Source: Arthrobacter sp. UNC362MFTsu5.1 (GTDB taxonomy: Bacteria; Actinomycetota; Actinomycetes; Actinomycetales; Micrococcaceae). From it: a DNA stretch of 64,000 nt. Positions within the stretch are counted from its first letter, which is position 1. Each line of letters starts with the position of its first letter. Positions 47,650 through 55,451 of this stretch are shown here, one piece after another. Position numbers and translations under genes: made by a program. The notes below the pieces were generated by a model. It was not told the origin of the DNA. It saw only the letters and a list, made by a program, of their open reading frames with translations, and made no database searches. Location: assembly GCF_000685965.1 (NCBI RefSeq), contig NZ_JMLE01000016.1:1-64000 (forward strand), written 5' to 3'.

Positions 47650-48252
47650 ATGGAAAAGTTCAGCACCCACACCGGGATCGGCGTACCGCTGCGCCAGAGC
47701 AACGTGGACACCGACCAGATCATCCCCGCCGTATACCTCAAGCGCATCACCCGCACCGGCTTCGAAGACGCGCTGTTTGCGGCCTGGCGCAAGGACCCGG
47801 CCTTCATCCTGAACCAGGCCCCCTTCAACGCCGGCTCCGTGCTGGTGGCCGGTCCGGATTTTGGCACCGGGTCGTCCCGCGAGCACGCCGTCTGGGCCTT
47901 GAAGGACTATGGCTTCAAGACCGTCCTGTCCTCCAGGTTCGCCGATATCTTCCGCGGCAACTCCGGCAAGCAGGGCCTGCTGGCGGCTGAAGTCGCCCAG
48001 GATGACATCGAACTCATCTGGAAGGTGCTGGAGAACGCCCCGGGCACCGAAGTGACCGTGGATCTCGTCTCCAAGACCGTGATGTGCGGCAATGTGGTGG
48101 CACCGTTCGAGATTGACGACTACACGCGCTGGCGCCTCCTGGAAGGCCTGGACGACATCGGGCTGACCCTCCAGCACGAGGAAGACATCACGGCCTACGA
48201 GGCCACCAGGCCCGCGTTCAAGCCGAAGACACTGCCCGCACGGCTGTCCTAG
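47650..48252 (+). CDS. leuD: 3-isopropylmalate dehydratase small subunit
   Basis: 200 residues. Swivel-domain motifs [15 protein letters not shown] and [21 protein letters not shown], with [15 protein letters not shown]. Completes the active site of LeuC. It follows leuC by 82 bases with a GAAGGA site before its ATG. Confidence 0.97.
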   Translation: MEKFSTHTGIGVPLRQSNVDTDQIIPAVYLKRITRTGFEDALFAAWRKDPAFILNQAPFNAGSVLVAGPDFGTGSSREHAVWALKDYGFKTVLSSRFADIFRGNSGKQGLLAAEVAQDDIELIWKVLENAPGTEVTVDLVSKTVMCGNVVAPFEIDDYTRWRLLEGLDDIGLTLQHEEDITAYEATRPAFKPKTLPARLS

Positions 48253-48453
48253 GCGGGGCGGTCCCCGGGATCCCAGCCGCACCCCCGCCTGGTACACGCC
48301 GCACCCTTAACCGGTCCGCGCCGCGCCCGCTTCAGATCTCCTCTGCAGTGTTGGGAAAATCGCGCCGTATTTCAGATCGGTAACGCTAGCTCCTATGCTT
48401 AGCTGGAGCCTTTGTAAGGATTTGGGGGCGAGTAGTCGTGAGGAAACCGGTAT
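48253..48453. other. leuD-murA intergenic region
   Basis: About 200 bases without a gene. It probably holds the murA promoter; TATGCT at 48394-48399 is a candidate -10 box. Confidence 0.4.
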
Positions 48454-49779
48454 ATGAGTAGTGTTTTGACAATCCGCGGAGGCGTCCCGCTAACTGGACG
48501 CGTCACCGTTCGCGGGGCCAAGAATCTTGTCCCCAAGGCCATGGTGGCCGCCCTGCTGGGCAACGAGCCGTCCGTGCTGCGCAACGTCCCTGAAATCAAG
48601 GACGTCGAGGTTGTCACCAGCCTGCTCCAGCTCCACGGCGTCACGGTCGAAAAGGACCCGGTGACCGGTGACCTGACCCTGGATCCGAAGGGTGCCAAGA
48701 CCGCATCCAGCACCGCCATCGATGCCCACGCAGGCGACTCCAGGATTCCCATCCTGTTGTGCGGCCCGCTGATCCACGCCATCGGCGAAGCATTCATTCC
48801 CGACCTTGGCGGCTGCAAAATCGGCGACCGCCCCATCGATTACCACCTGAACGTCCTCCGCCAGTTCGGGGCCGTTGTGGAAAAGCGTCCGGGCGGCATC
48901 CACATTTCCGCGCCCAAGGGACTCCAGGGCGCCAAGATCTCGCTGCCGTACCCGTCGGTGGGCGCCACCGAGCAGGTTCTGCTCAGTGCCACCCGGGCTG
49001 AGGGCATCACGGAGCTTTCCGGTGCCGCCACGGAACCGGAAATCATCGACCTCATTGCCGTGCTGCAGAAGATGGGCGCCATCATCAGCGTCCAGACAGA
49101 CCGCACCATCCGGATCGAAGGCGTGAAGGACCTCGGGGGCTACAACCACCGCGCCCTCTCGGACCGGAACGAATCCGCATCCTGGGCATCAGCGGCACTC
49201 GTGACCCGCGGAGACATCTTCGTGGAGGGCGCCTCACAGCGCGACATGATGACGTTCCTGAACACCTACCGCAAGGTGGGCGGCGGCATGGACATCGGTG
49301 AGGACGGCATCCGTTTCTACCACCGCGGCGGCAAACTGAACCCGCTCGTCCTGGAAACGGACGTCCACCCCGGCTTCATGACGGACTGGCAGCAGCCCCT
49401 CGTGGTTGCCCTGACCCAGGCCGAGGGCGTGTCGATCGTCCACGAAACCGTCTATGAGAACCGTTTCGGATTCACTGACGCCCTCATCCGGATGGGCGCC
49501 AACATCCAGGTGCACCGCGAATGCCTCGGCAGCGTGCCGTGCCGTTTCGGCCAGCGCAACTTCCTGCACTCCGCCGTCATCTCGGGACCCACGCAGCTCA
49601 AGGGCACCGACATCGACGTCCCGGACCTCCGGGGCGGCTTCAGCCACCTCATCGCCGCACTGGCCGCCACGGGCACGTCCCGGGTGACCGGAATAGACAT
49701 CATTAACCGCGGCTACGAGCGCTTCACGGAGAAGCTCGCCGGGCTGGGCGCCGATTTCGACATCACTTCAGCCAAGTAA
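48454..49779 (+). CDS. murA: UDP-N-acetylglucosamine 1-carboxyvinyltransferase
   Basis: 441 residues. First committed step of peptidoglycan synthesis: transfers enolpyruvate from PEP to UDP-GlcNAc. Two inverse-barrel EPT domains. The active-site loop has Cys121 in LGGCKIGDRPIDYHL, the residue fosfomycin alkylates, so the target is of the sensitive type (inference). GAGGAAA ribosome site. Heads a tightly packed run with plsC, gpsA and ddl. Confidence 0.93.
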   Translation: MSSVLTIRGGVPLTGRVTVRGAKNLVPKAMVAALLGNEPSVLRNVPEIKDVEVVTSLLQLHGVTVEKDPVTGDLTLDPKGAKTASSTAIDAHAGDSRIPILLCGPLIHAIGEAFIPDLGGCKIGDRPIDYHLNVLRQFGAVVEKRPGGIHISAPKGLQGAKISLPYPSVGATEQVLLSATRAEGITELSGAATEPEIIDLIAVLQKMGAIISVQTDRTIRIEGVKDLGGYNHRALSDRNESASWASAALVTRGDIFVEGASQRDMMTFLNTYRKVGGGMDIGEDGIRFYHRGGKLNPLVLETDVHPGFMTDWQQPLVVALTQAEGVSIVHETVYENRFGFTDALIRMGANIQVHRECLGSVPCRFGQRNFLHSAVISGPTQLKGTDIDVPDLRGGFSHLIAALAATGTSRVTGIDIINRGYERFTEKLAGLGADFDITSAK

Positions 49780-49789
49780 CGGGGCCCCA

Positions 49790-50536
49790 GTGAAGGAAAC
49801 GGCCAAGAGCCGCATCACCTTTGTCATCGTCGCCGGAATCGTCAGGCCTGTGATGAACCTGATGATGAATAAGAAGTGGGAAGGGCTGGAAAAGCTCCCG
49901 GCGGGCGGCTTCATTGCCGCCCCCAACCACTGCACCGAGATCGACCCGCTGGTCATCGGCCACATGCTGTACAACCAGAAGCGGATGCCGCACTTCCTTG
50001 CGAAGGGCGGCCTGTTCAAGGTGCCGGTCCTCGGAGCGGTGCTGCGGGCCACCAAGCAGATCCCGGTGGAACGCTCGACGGCGGGCGCCAACCGGTCGCT
50101 GAACGTCGCCAAGGAAGTGGTGGACGAAGGCGGGGCCATCGTCATCTACCCCGAAGGCACGCTGACCCGGGACCCGGAGCTGTGGCCGATGAAGGGGCAC
50201 ACCGGTGCCGCCCGGATGGCGCTCGAAAGTGGCATTCCCGTGGTTCCGATGGCGCACTGGGGAGCGCACCAGGTGTTCCCGCGCTATGCGAAGCGCTTCC
50301 ACCTTTTTCCCCGGCGCACCTCACGCGTCATCGTGGGCAACCCCGTGGACCTTAGCGCCTTTGAGGGCCGGCCGCTGGACAAGGCCACGCTGACGGCTGC
50401 CACCGGCGTCATCATGGACGCCATCACCGGACTCCTGGCCACCCTGCGGTCGGAACAGCCTCCCGCTGAGCGGTGGGATCCGGCCGCCCACAACCAGAGC
50501 AAGCACGGGCGCAACATCGATCGGGGCGGCAAATGA
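49790..50536 (+). CDS. plsC: 1-acyl-sn-glycerol-3-phosphate acyltransferase
   Basis: 248 residues from a GTG, ten bases after the murA stop. Acyltransferase motif NHCTEID (HX4D), then glycerol-phosphate-binding YPEGTLTRD and a PVVPMAHWG block. A weak N-terminal hydrophobic stretch suits membrane association. Converts lysophosphatidic acid to phosphatidic acid. Its TGA overlaps the gpsA start, linking it to glycerol-3-phosphate supply. Confidence 0.88.
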   Translation: MKETAKSRITFVIVAGIVRPVMNLMMNKKWEGLEKLPAGGFIAAPNHCTEIDPLVIGHMLYNQKRMPHFLAKGGLFKVPVLGAVLRATKQIPVERSTAGANRSLNVAKEVVDEGGAIVIYPEGTLTRDPELWPMKGHTGAARMALESGIPVVPMAHWGAHQVFPRYAKRFHLFPRRTSRVIVGNPVDLSAFEGRPLDKATLTAATGVIMDAITGLLATLRSEQPPAERWDPAAHNQSKHGRNIDRGGK

Positions 50537-51585
50537 CCCCTGAGCAGGCCGCAGCGGGCTCAGCCATGTCGGTCGCTGTCCTCGGAGCAGGCTCCTGGGG
50601 CACCACCTTTGCCAAGATCCTTGCCGATGCAGCAACGGCATCCGGTGTCCAGCGGAGCATACGGCTCTGGGGGCGCCGCGCCGAGGTCGTTGAGCAGATC
50701 AACACCCTGCACCGGAACCCGCAGTACCTCAAGGACATCGACCTCCCGCACAGCATCACCGCTTCCACCGACGTCGCCGAGGTGCTTTCCGGCGCAGACC
50801 TCGTGGTGCTGGCGGTTCCCGCCCAGTCGCTGCGGCTGCAACTGCGCGAGTGGCGGCACCTGATCTCACCGGATGCCTACGTGGTTTCCCTGATGAAAGG
50901 CCTCGAACTCAGTTCGGATGCCCGCATGAGCGAGGTCATCTGCGAGGAACTGGGTATCAAAGCCGAGCGGATCGCTGTGGTGTCGGGGCCGAACCTGGCC
51001 ATGGAAATCGCCCGCGAGGAACCCACCGCCTCCGTGGTGGCCTGTTCCGACGCCGGGGTGGCCTCCTGGATCGCCCGCAGCTGCACCGCGCCGTATTTCC
51101 GGCCGTACACCACCACCGATGTCGTCGGCGTTGAAATCGGCGGCATCGTGAAAAACGTGATCGCCCTGGCGGTAGGTATCTGCGAAGGCAAAAGGATGGG
51201 TGACAACACCAAAGCCTCGGTTATCACCCGCGGGCTTGCCGAGACCTCCAGGCTCGCCCTGGCACTGGGGGGAGAAGCGCAGACCATGGCCGGCCTGGCG
51301 GGCCTGGGCGACCTGGTCGCCACCTGCTCCTCGCCGTTGTCCCGTAACCACACCGCCGGACGCCTGCTGGGCAAGGGGCTGACGCTGGAACAGGTCACCG
51401 CCGAAATGACCCAGACAGCCGAAGGGATCAAGTCCGGGCAGGCCGTGCACGAACTTGCCGGAAAGCTCGGCGTCGAGATGCCCATCACCGCGGCAGTGGT
51501 TGCCGTGCTGGCCGGAAAATTGTCCGTTGACGAACTGGGACCGCTGCTGCTGGCCCGGGACCTGAAATCCGAAGGCGATTACTGA
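50533..51585 (+). CDS. gpsA: Glycerol-3-phosphate dehydrogenase [NAD(P)+]
   Basis: 350 residues from the ATG at 50533 (ATGA overlap with plsC); an internal ATG at 50566, next to MSVAVLGAG, is the alternative. Dinucleotide motif VAVLGAGSWGTTFAKILA, substrate blocks SGPNLAMEIA and GGIVKNVIALAVGICEG, and GLGDLVATCSSPLSRN. Makes sn-glycerol 3-phosphate for phospholipids. The next gene, ddl, begins two bases after its stop. Confidence 0.95.
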   Translation: MTPEQAAAGSAMSVAVLGAGSWGTTFAKILADAATASGVQRSIRLWGRRAEVVEQINTLHRNPQYLKDIDLPHSITASTDVAEVLSGADLVVLAVPAQSLRLQLREWRHLISPDAYVVSLMKGLELSSDARMSEVICEELGIKAERIAVVSGPNLAMEIAREEPTASVVACSDAGVASWIARSCTAPYFRPYTTTDVVGVEIGGIVKNVIALAVGICEGKRMGDNTKASVITRGLAETSRLALALGGEAQTMAGLAGLGDLVATCSSPLSRNHTAGRLLGKGLTLEQVTAEMTQTAEGIKSGQAVHELAGKLGVEMPITAAVVAVLAGKLSVDELGPLLLARDLKSEGDY

Positions 51586-51587
51586 CT

Positions 51588-52733
51588 GTGTCGGAAGTAC
51601 AAGTGAACAAGAACGGCCACGGCCACACCAAACCCCGCGTCGCCGTGTTGTTTGGGGGCCGCTCCAGCGAGCACGCCGTCAGCTGCGTCACGGCCGCCGG
51701 CGTTCTCGGGGCCATCGACTACGACAAGTACGATGTCATCCCCATCGGCATCGCCAAGACCGGCCAGTGGGTCCTCGCCCCGGGGGACACCCGGCAGTGG
51801 TCCCTCTCGGCCTCCTCGCTTCCCGAGGTGGCGCCGTCGGCCCGGACGGTAACGCTTGCTGAGATCGGCGGCGAACACCAGCTCATCGTGGCGTCCCCGA
51901 ACGAAGTGCCGCAGGAACTCGGCACCGTGGACGTTGTTTTCCCGCTGCTCCACGGTCCGTTCGGTGAGGACGGCACCATCCAGGGCCTGCTGGAACTGTC
52001 GGATACCCGCTATGTGGGTGCCGGCGTGCTGGCCTCCGCCGTGGGCATGGACAAGCACTACATGAAAGTGGTCTTCGAAGCCGCCGGCCTGCAGGTGGGA
52101 CCCTACATTGCCGTGACGGACCGCCAGTGGATCACGGACCCCGAGTCCGTCCGCAAACGCGTTGACCTGCTGGGGTACCCCGTATTCGTCAAGCCGGCGC
52201 GGGCGGGGTCCTCCATGGGCATCTCCAAGGTGGATTCACTGGAGGGCCTGGATGCGGCCATCGAGGCGGCCCGTGAGCATGACCTCAAACTCGTGATCGA
52301 AGCCGGAATCGTGGGCCGCGAAATCGAATGCGCCGTCCTCGAAGGGCGCGGCACCGATGCACCGCGCACGTCCATGCCCGGAGAGATCGCCGTGGCACCG
52401 GGCGAACACGAGTTCTATGACTTCAACGCAAAATACGTGGAGGACGACGCCGCGTCGCTCAGCTGCCCCGCAGACCTCCCCGATGAGGCGATCGCCCGGG
52501 TCCGCGAGCTTGCCGCCGCTGCGTTCGACGCCGTGGGGGCCGAAGGGCTGAGCCGCGTGGACTTCTTCTACACCCCCGACGGTGAGCTGATCATCAATGA
52601 GATCAACACCATGCCCGGTTTCACGCCGAAAAGCATGTACCCGCAGATGTGGGCCGCCTCCGGGCTGGGCTACGCGGAACTCATTGACGAACTGATCTAC
52701 CTGGCGCTGAACCGGAAGACCGGGCTGCGCTAG
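51588..52733 (+). CDS. ddl: D-alanine--D-alanine ligase
   Basis: 381 residues from a GTG at 51588; a GTG at 51603, with GGAAG upstream, is equally possible. ATP-grasp enzyme: VAVLFGGRSSEHAVSC, HGPFGEDGTIQGLLEL, FVKPARAGSSMGISKV and the metal-binding VDFFYTPDGELIINEINTMPGFT. Makes the D-Ala-D-Ala dipeptide for peptidoglycan. Last gene of the murA-plsC-gpsA-ddl run. Confidence 0.96.
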   Translation: MSEVQVNKNGHGHTKPRVAVLFGGRSSEHAVSCVTAAGVLGAIDYDKYDVIPIGIAKTGQWVLAPGDTRQWSLSASSLPEVAPSARTVTLAEIGGEHQLIVASPNEVPQELGTVDVVFPLLHGPFGEDGTIQGLLELSDTRYVGAGVLASAVGMDKHYMKVVFEAAGLQVGPYIAVTDRQWITDPESVRKRVDLLGYPVFVKPARAGSSMGISKVDSLEGLDAAIEAAREHDLKLVIEAGIVGREIECAVLEGRGTDAPRTSMPGEIAVAPGEHEFYDFNAKYVEDDAASLSCPADLPDEAIARVRELAAAAFDAVGAEGLSRVDFFYTPDGELIINEINTMPGFTPKSMYPQMWAASGLGYAELIDELIYLALNRKTGLR

Positions 52734-52772
52734 CGTCGCCCGGCCGGGACGCGTGTGCCGTTGGCCCCGGCC

Positions 52773-52797
52773 GGTCGGGACCCTTGGTCGGGACCCT
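52773..52797. repeat. Two direct copies of a 12-base motif
   Basis: GGTCGGGACCCT at 52773-52784 and 52786-52797, each partly palindromic, ending at the DUF3515 stop codon. They could act as a weak terminator between the convergent ddl and DUF3515 genes. Confidence 0.4.
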
Positions 52798-53299
52798 ATT
52801 GCCCGGTGGGCAGGTTTTGCAGCTCTTCCTGGCCCACGCAGTTCCTCGTGGCCTTGATCTTCCCGGCAGCGGCCGAGAGTTCCGCCAGCACGGTCGCGGA
52901 ACTGATCTGGTCGGGGTCCATGAGGATTTCCGTGGCCGGTTCGCGGCCGAAGGTCGTCAGCGTCCACACGGGGTCGCCTTCCTTGATGACCCAGTCGATG
53001 CCGTTGACGCTGACGCAGCGGTCGGTGGTGGGGCCGGGAACATTGACCCCGCAGCGGAGGATGACCTTGGACGGATCGCCCCACGCGGCGGTTGCCTGGC
53101 TGTTGGTCTTCCGCAGCCCCGCATCCCCCATGCTGTCCGGCAGGGCCACCATCATGGGGGCGCAGGCCGGGTTGGCCGCATCCTTGGCCGGCGCCACATC
53201 CACCACCGGGGCGCATCCGCTGAGGGCCAGCACCACAGCCGCCGCCGTTGCGGGCAGGCGAAGCGAACGGAGGGAAGCCGGGGTGCGGAGCTGGTGCAT
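52796..53299 (-). CDS. DUF3515 family lipoprotein
   Basis: 167 residues. Signal peptide with lipobox ALSGC (Cys29), then the DUF3515 domain with Cys-containing CGV...PGPTTDRCVSVNGIDWV. Conserved next to ddl and thiL in actinobacteria; function unknown. The ATG follows a TAGGCT box by exactly six bases, so the mRNA is probably leaderless. Confidence 0.88.
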   Translation of the reverse strand: MHQLRTPASLRSLRLPATAAAVVLALSGCAPVVDVAPAKDAANPACAPMMVALPDSMGDAGLRKTNSQATAAWGDPSKVILRCGVNVPGPTTDRCVSVNGIDWVIKEGDPVWTLTTFGREPATEILMDPDQISSATVLAELSAAAGKIKATRNCVGQEELQNLPTGQ

Positions 53300-53305
53300 G
53301 GTTTA

Positions 53306-53311
53306 AGCCTA
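53306..53311 (-). promoter_or_regulatory. -10 box of DUF3515 gene (leaderless)
   Basis: TAGGCT on the minus strand followed by TAAACC and the ATG at 53299. Confidence 0.55.
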
Positions 53312-53388
53312 TCCCGGCCCGGGCGCCCGGCCGGACGGGCAGGAGAGGCCGGCGCCCGGCCCCGGAACCGGATGTCGGTCCCGGACTG

Positions 53389-53394
53389 TAGCGT
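53389..53394 (+). promoter_or_regulatory. -10 box of thiL (leaderless)
   Basis: TAGCGT followed by exactly six bases and the GTG at 53401. Confidence 0.5.
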
Positions 53395-53400
53395 AGTGGT

Positions 53401-54438
53401 GTGCCTGAATCTCACCTCACTGTCGCCGGACTTTCCGAATCCGAACTCCTCGCCAGGATCTTCCCGCGCCTGAACAATCTGCACCCGAACGGCGGAGCAG
53501 CGGCCTCGGCGCTCCTGCTGGGACCGGGTGATGACGCCGCCATCGTGGCAGCCCCGGACGGCCGGACCGTGGTCAGCATTGACACCCAGGTCCAGGACCA
53601 GGATTTCCGGCTGGTGTGGCGCAACGGATACCGGACCACGGGCTTCGACGTCGGCTGGAAGGCTGCAGCGCAAAACCTCAGCGACATCAACGCCATGGGC
53701 GCGCGGTCCACGGCCATGGTGGTGAGCCTGACCCTGCCGCCCGAGACGCCCGTTTCCTGGGTCGAGGATTTTGCCGACGGGCTTTCCCATGCCATCCACG
53801 ACCTCGGCGCCGACGGATGTTCGGTGGCCGGCGGCGACCTCGGCCGTGGCCGCGAACTCGCGGTCACGGTGGCCATCCTGGGCACCCTGGCCGGGCAGCA
53901 GCCTGTTCTGCGTTCGGGCGCCCGCCCGGGCCATACCGTCGCCCTGGCCGGAACGGTGGGGCATGCGGCGGCCGGGCTTGCCCTGCTTGAATCCGGGCCG
54001 GCCGTTGACCTGCTGTCTCCGGCGCTGCGAACCATTATGGACAGGCAATGCCGGCCGCTGCCGCCGCTGGCAGCCGGGCCGGCTGCCCTGGCTTCGGGTG
54101 CCTCGTCCATGATGGACATTTCCGACGGACTGGTCCGCGACGGCCACCGCCTGGCCGCCGCCAGCGGTATCGTCCTGAACCTCGATCCGGCGGCACTGAA
54201 GCTGCTCACGGAACCATTAGCCGCCGCCGCGGACGCGGTGGACGCCGACCCCATGGCCTGGGTGCTGGGCGGCGGGGAAGACCATGGGCTCCTTGCCACA
54301 TTCCCGGCGGACGTACAGCTGCCTCCGGGTTTCGCTGCGATAGGCTCAGTAGAAGCCCTTGCACCAACGGAAAGCACTGGCGTGAAGATAGCGGGCCGGC
54401 CCGCGGACACTGTGGGATGGGATCACTTTGCAGACTAA
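53401..54438 (+). CDS. thiL: Thiamine-monophosphate kinase
   Basis: 345 residues from a GTG. AIR-synthase/PurM-like fold: GPGDDAAIVAAPDGRTVVSIDTQVQ for metal and ATP binding, MGARSTAMVVSLTLP, GGDLGRGRELAVTV and MMDISDGLVRDGHRLA. Makes thiamine diphosphate, the cofactor used by IlvB. No other thiamine genes are in the window. Leaderless-type start; its 3' end overlaps the DAK2 gene by 11 bases. Confidence 0.94.
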   Translation: MPESHLTVAGLSESELLARIFPRLNNLHPNGGAAASALLLGPGDDAAIVAAPDGRTVVSIDTQVQDQDFRLVWRNGYRTTGFDVGWKAAAQNLSDINAMGARSTAMVVSLTLPPETPVSWVEDFADGLSHAIHDLGADGCSVAGGDLGRGRELAVTVAILGTLAGQQPVLRSGARPGHTVALAGTVGHAAAGLALLESGPAVDLLSPALRTIMDRQCRPLPPLAAGPAALASGASSMMDISDGLVRDGHRLAAASGIVLNLDPAALKLLTEPLAAAADAVDADPMAWVLGGGEDHGLLATFPADVQLPPGFAAIGSVEALAPTESTGVKIAGRPADTVGWDHFAD

Positions 54439-55450
54439 GATTGCCGCCAACGCGCAAGCGATGAAGCGGTGGTTGGGCAAGGCCGAAACAGCGCTCGGGA
54501 ACCACAGCGACCGCCTCAACGCCATCAACATTTTTCCCGTGGCCGACGGCGACACCGGCACCAACCTCTACCTGACGGTCCGTGCCGCTGCGCAGGCGGT
54601 CAACGGCGCCGCCATATCGCCCGATCCCGAACTTTCGCAGCAGCCCGGGAGGACCCCGGGCCAGCAGGACGTCGGGGCCGTGCTTGCGCGGGCAGGCCAG
54701 GCCGCCATGGAACAGGCTCGCGGCAATTCGGGAACCCTGTTTTCGGTGTTCCTGTGCGCCGCCGCTGAGCCTTTGGCCGGCCATGCCCGCCTGAGCTCGC
54801 CGCTGCTGGCAGCGGCCCTCAACCGCGCCCAGATCAGGGCCTGGTCCGCCTTGAGCGATCCCGTTCCCGGGACCATGCTCTCGGTCATGGAGGCGGCCGC
54901 GCGCGCTGCCGCCGGAGTGGATGCCGACCAGAACGGCGATGACAGCAACCACGCCCTGGGCCTTGCCCTCGATGCGGCGGTTGAGGCGGCCCTCGAAGCG
55001 GTCGTCAGGACCGAGGACCAGTTGGCGGCCCTGCACGAGGCCCATGTCGTGGACGCCGGCGGGGTCGGAATGCTCCTCATCCTCGACTGCCTGCGTTCAT
55101 CGGTGCTCGGCGAGGAACTTCAAAGCGACATGCTGGACGGCCTCCACGGCTATGACGTCCAGGATCCGCACATCCATGCGGACATGCCCGACGACGACGG
55201 CGTGGAAGTCATGTGCACCATCAGCCTTTCGCCGTTGGACGCCGCCACACTGCGCCAGCGGCTGGATGAAATGGGTGATTCGGTGATCATGAGCCAGGTG
55301 GGCGGTGCCACTGACGCTGACGGGAAATACCGCTGGCGGGTGCACGTGCACGTCCCGGCCCCTGAACCGGCCGTGGCACTGATCGGATCCCTCGGCGAAC
55401 CCACGGACATCTCTGTCAGCCAGCTCGCCCTGCCGCGGGACCCCGACTGA
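54428..55450 (+). CDS. DAK2 (DhaL-like) domain protein, short FakA-like
   Basis: 340 residues from a TTG that overlaps the thiL end by 11 bases; GGGATGGGAT lies upstream. The nucleotide-binding DhaL block is NIFPVADGDTGTNLYLT (Asp40, Asp42), with RGNSGTLFS and DAGGVGMLLIL. Residues about 200-340 match the FakA middle domain. The DegV-binding C-terminal third of FakA (normal length about 550) is absent. Possibly a fatty acid or dihydroxyacetone-type kinase; partner unknown. Confidence 0.82.
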   Translation: MQTKIAANAQAMKRWLGKAETALGNHSDRLNAINIFPVADGDTGTNLYLTVRAAAQAVNGAAISPDPELSQQPGRTPGQQDVGAVLARAGQAAMEQARGNSGTLFSVFLCAAAEPLAGHARLSSPLLAAALNRAQIRAWSALSDPVPGTMLSVMEAAARAAAGVDADQNGDDSNHALGLALDAAVEAALEAVVRTEDQLAALHEAHVVDAGGVGMLLILDCLRSSVLGEELQSDMLDGLHGYDVQDPHIHADMPDDDGVEVMCTISLSPLDAATLRQRLDEMGDSVIMSQVGGATDADGKYRWRVHVHVPAPEPAVALIGSLGEPTDISVSQLALPRDPD

Positions 55451-55451
55451 G

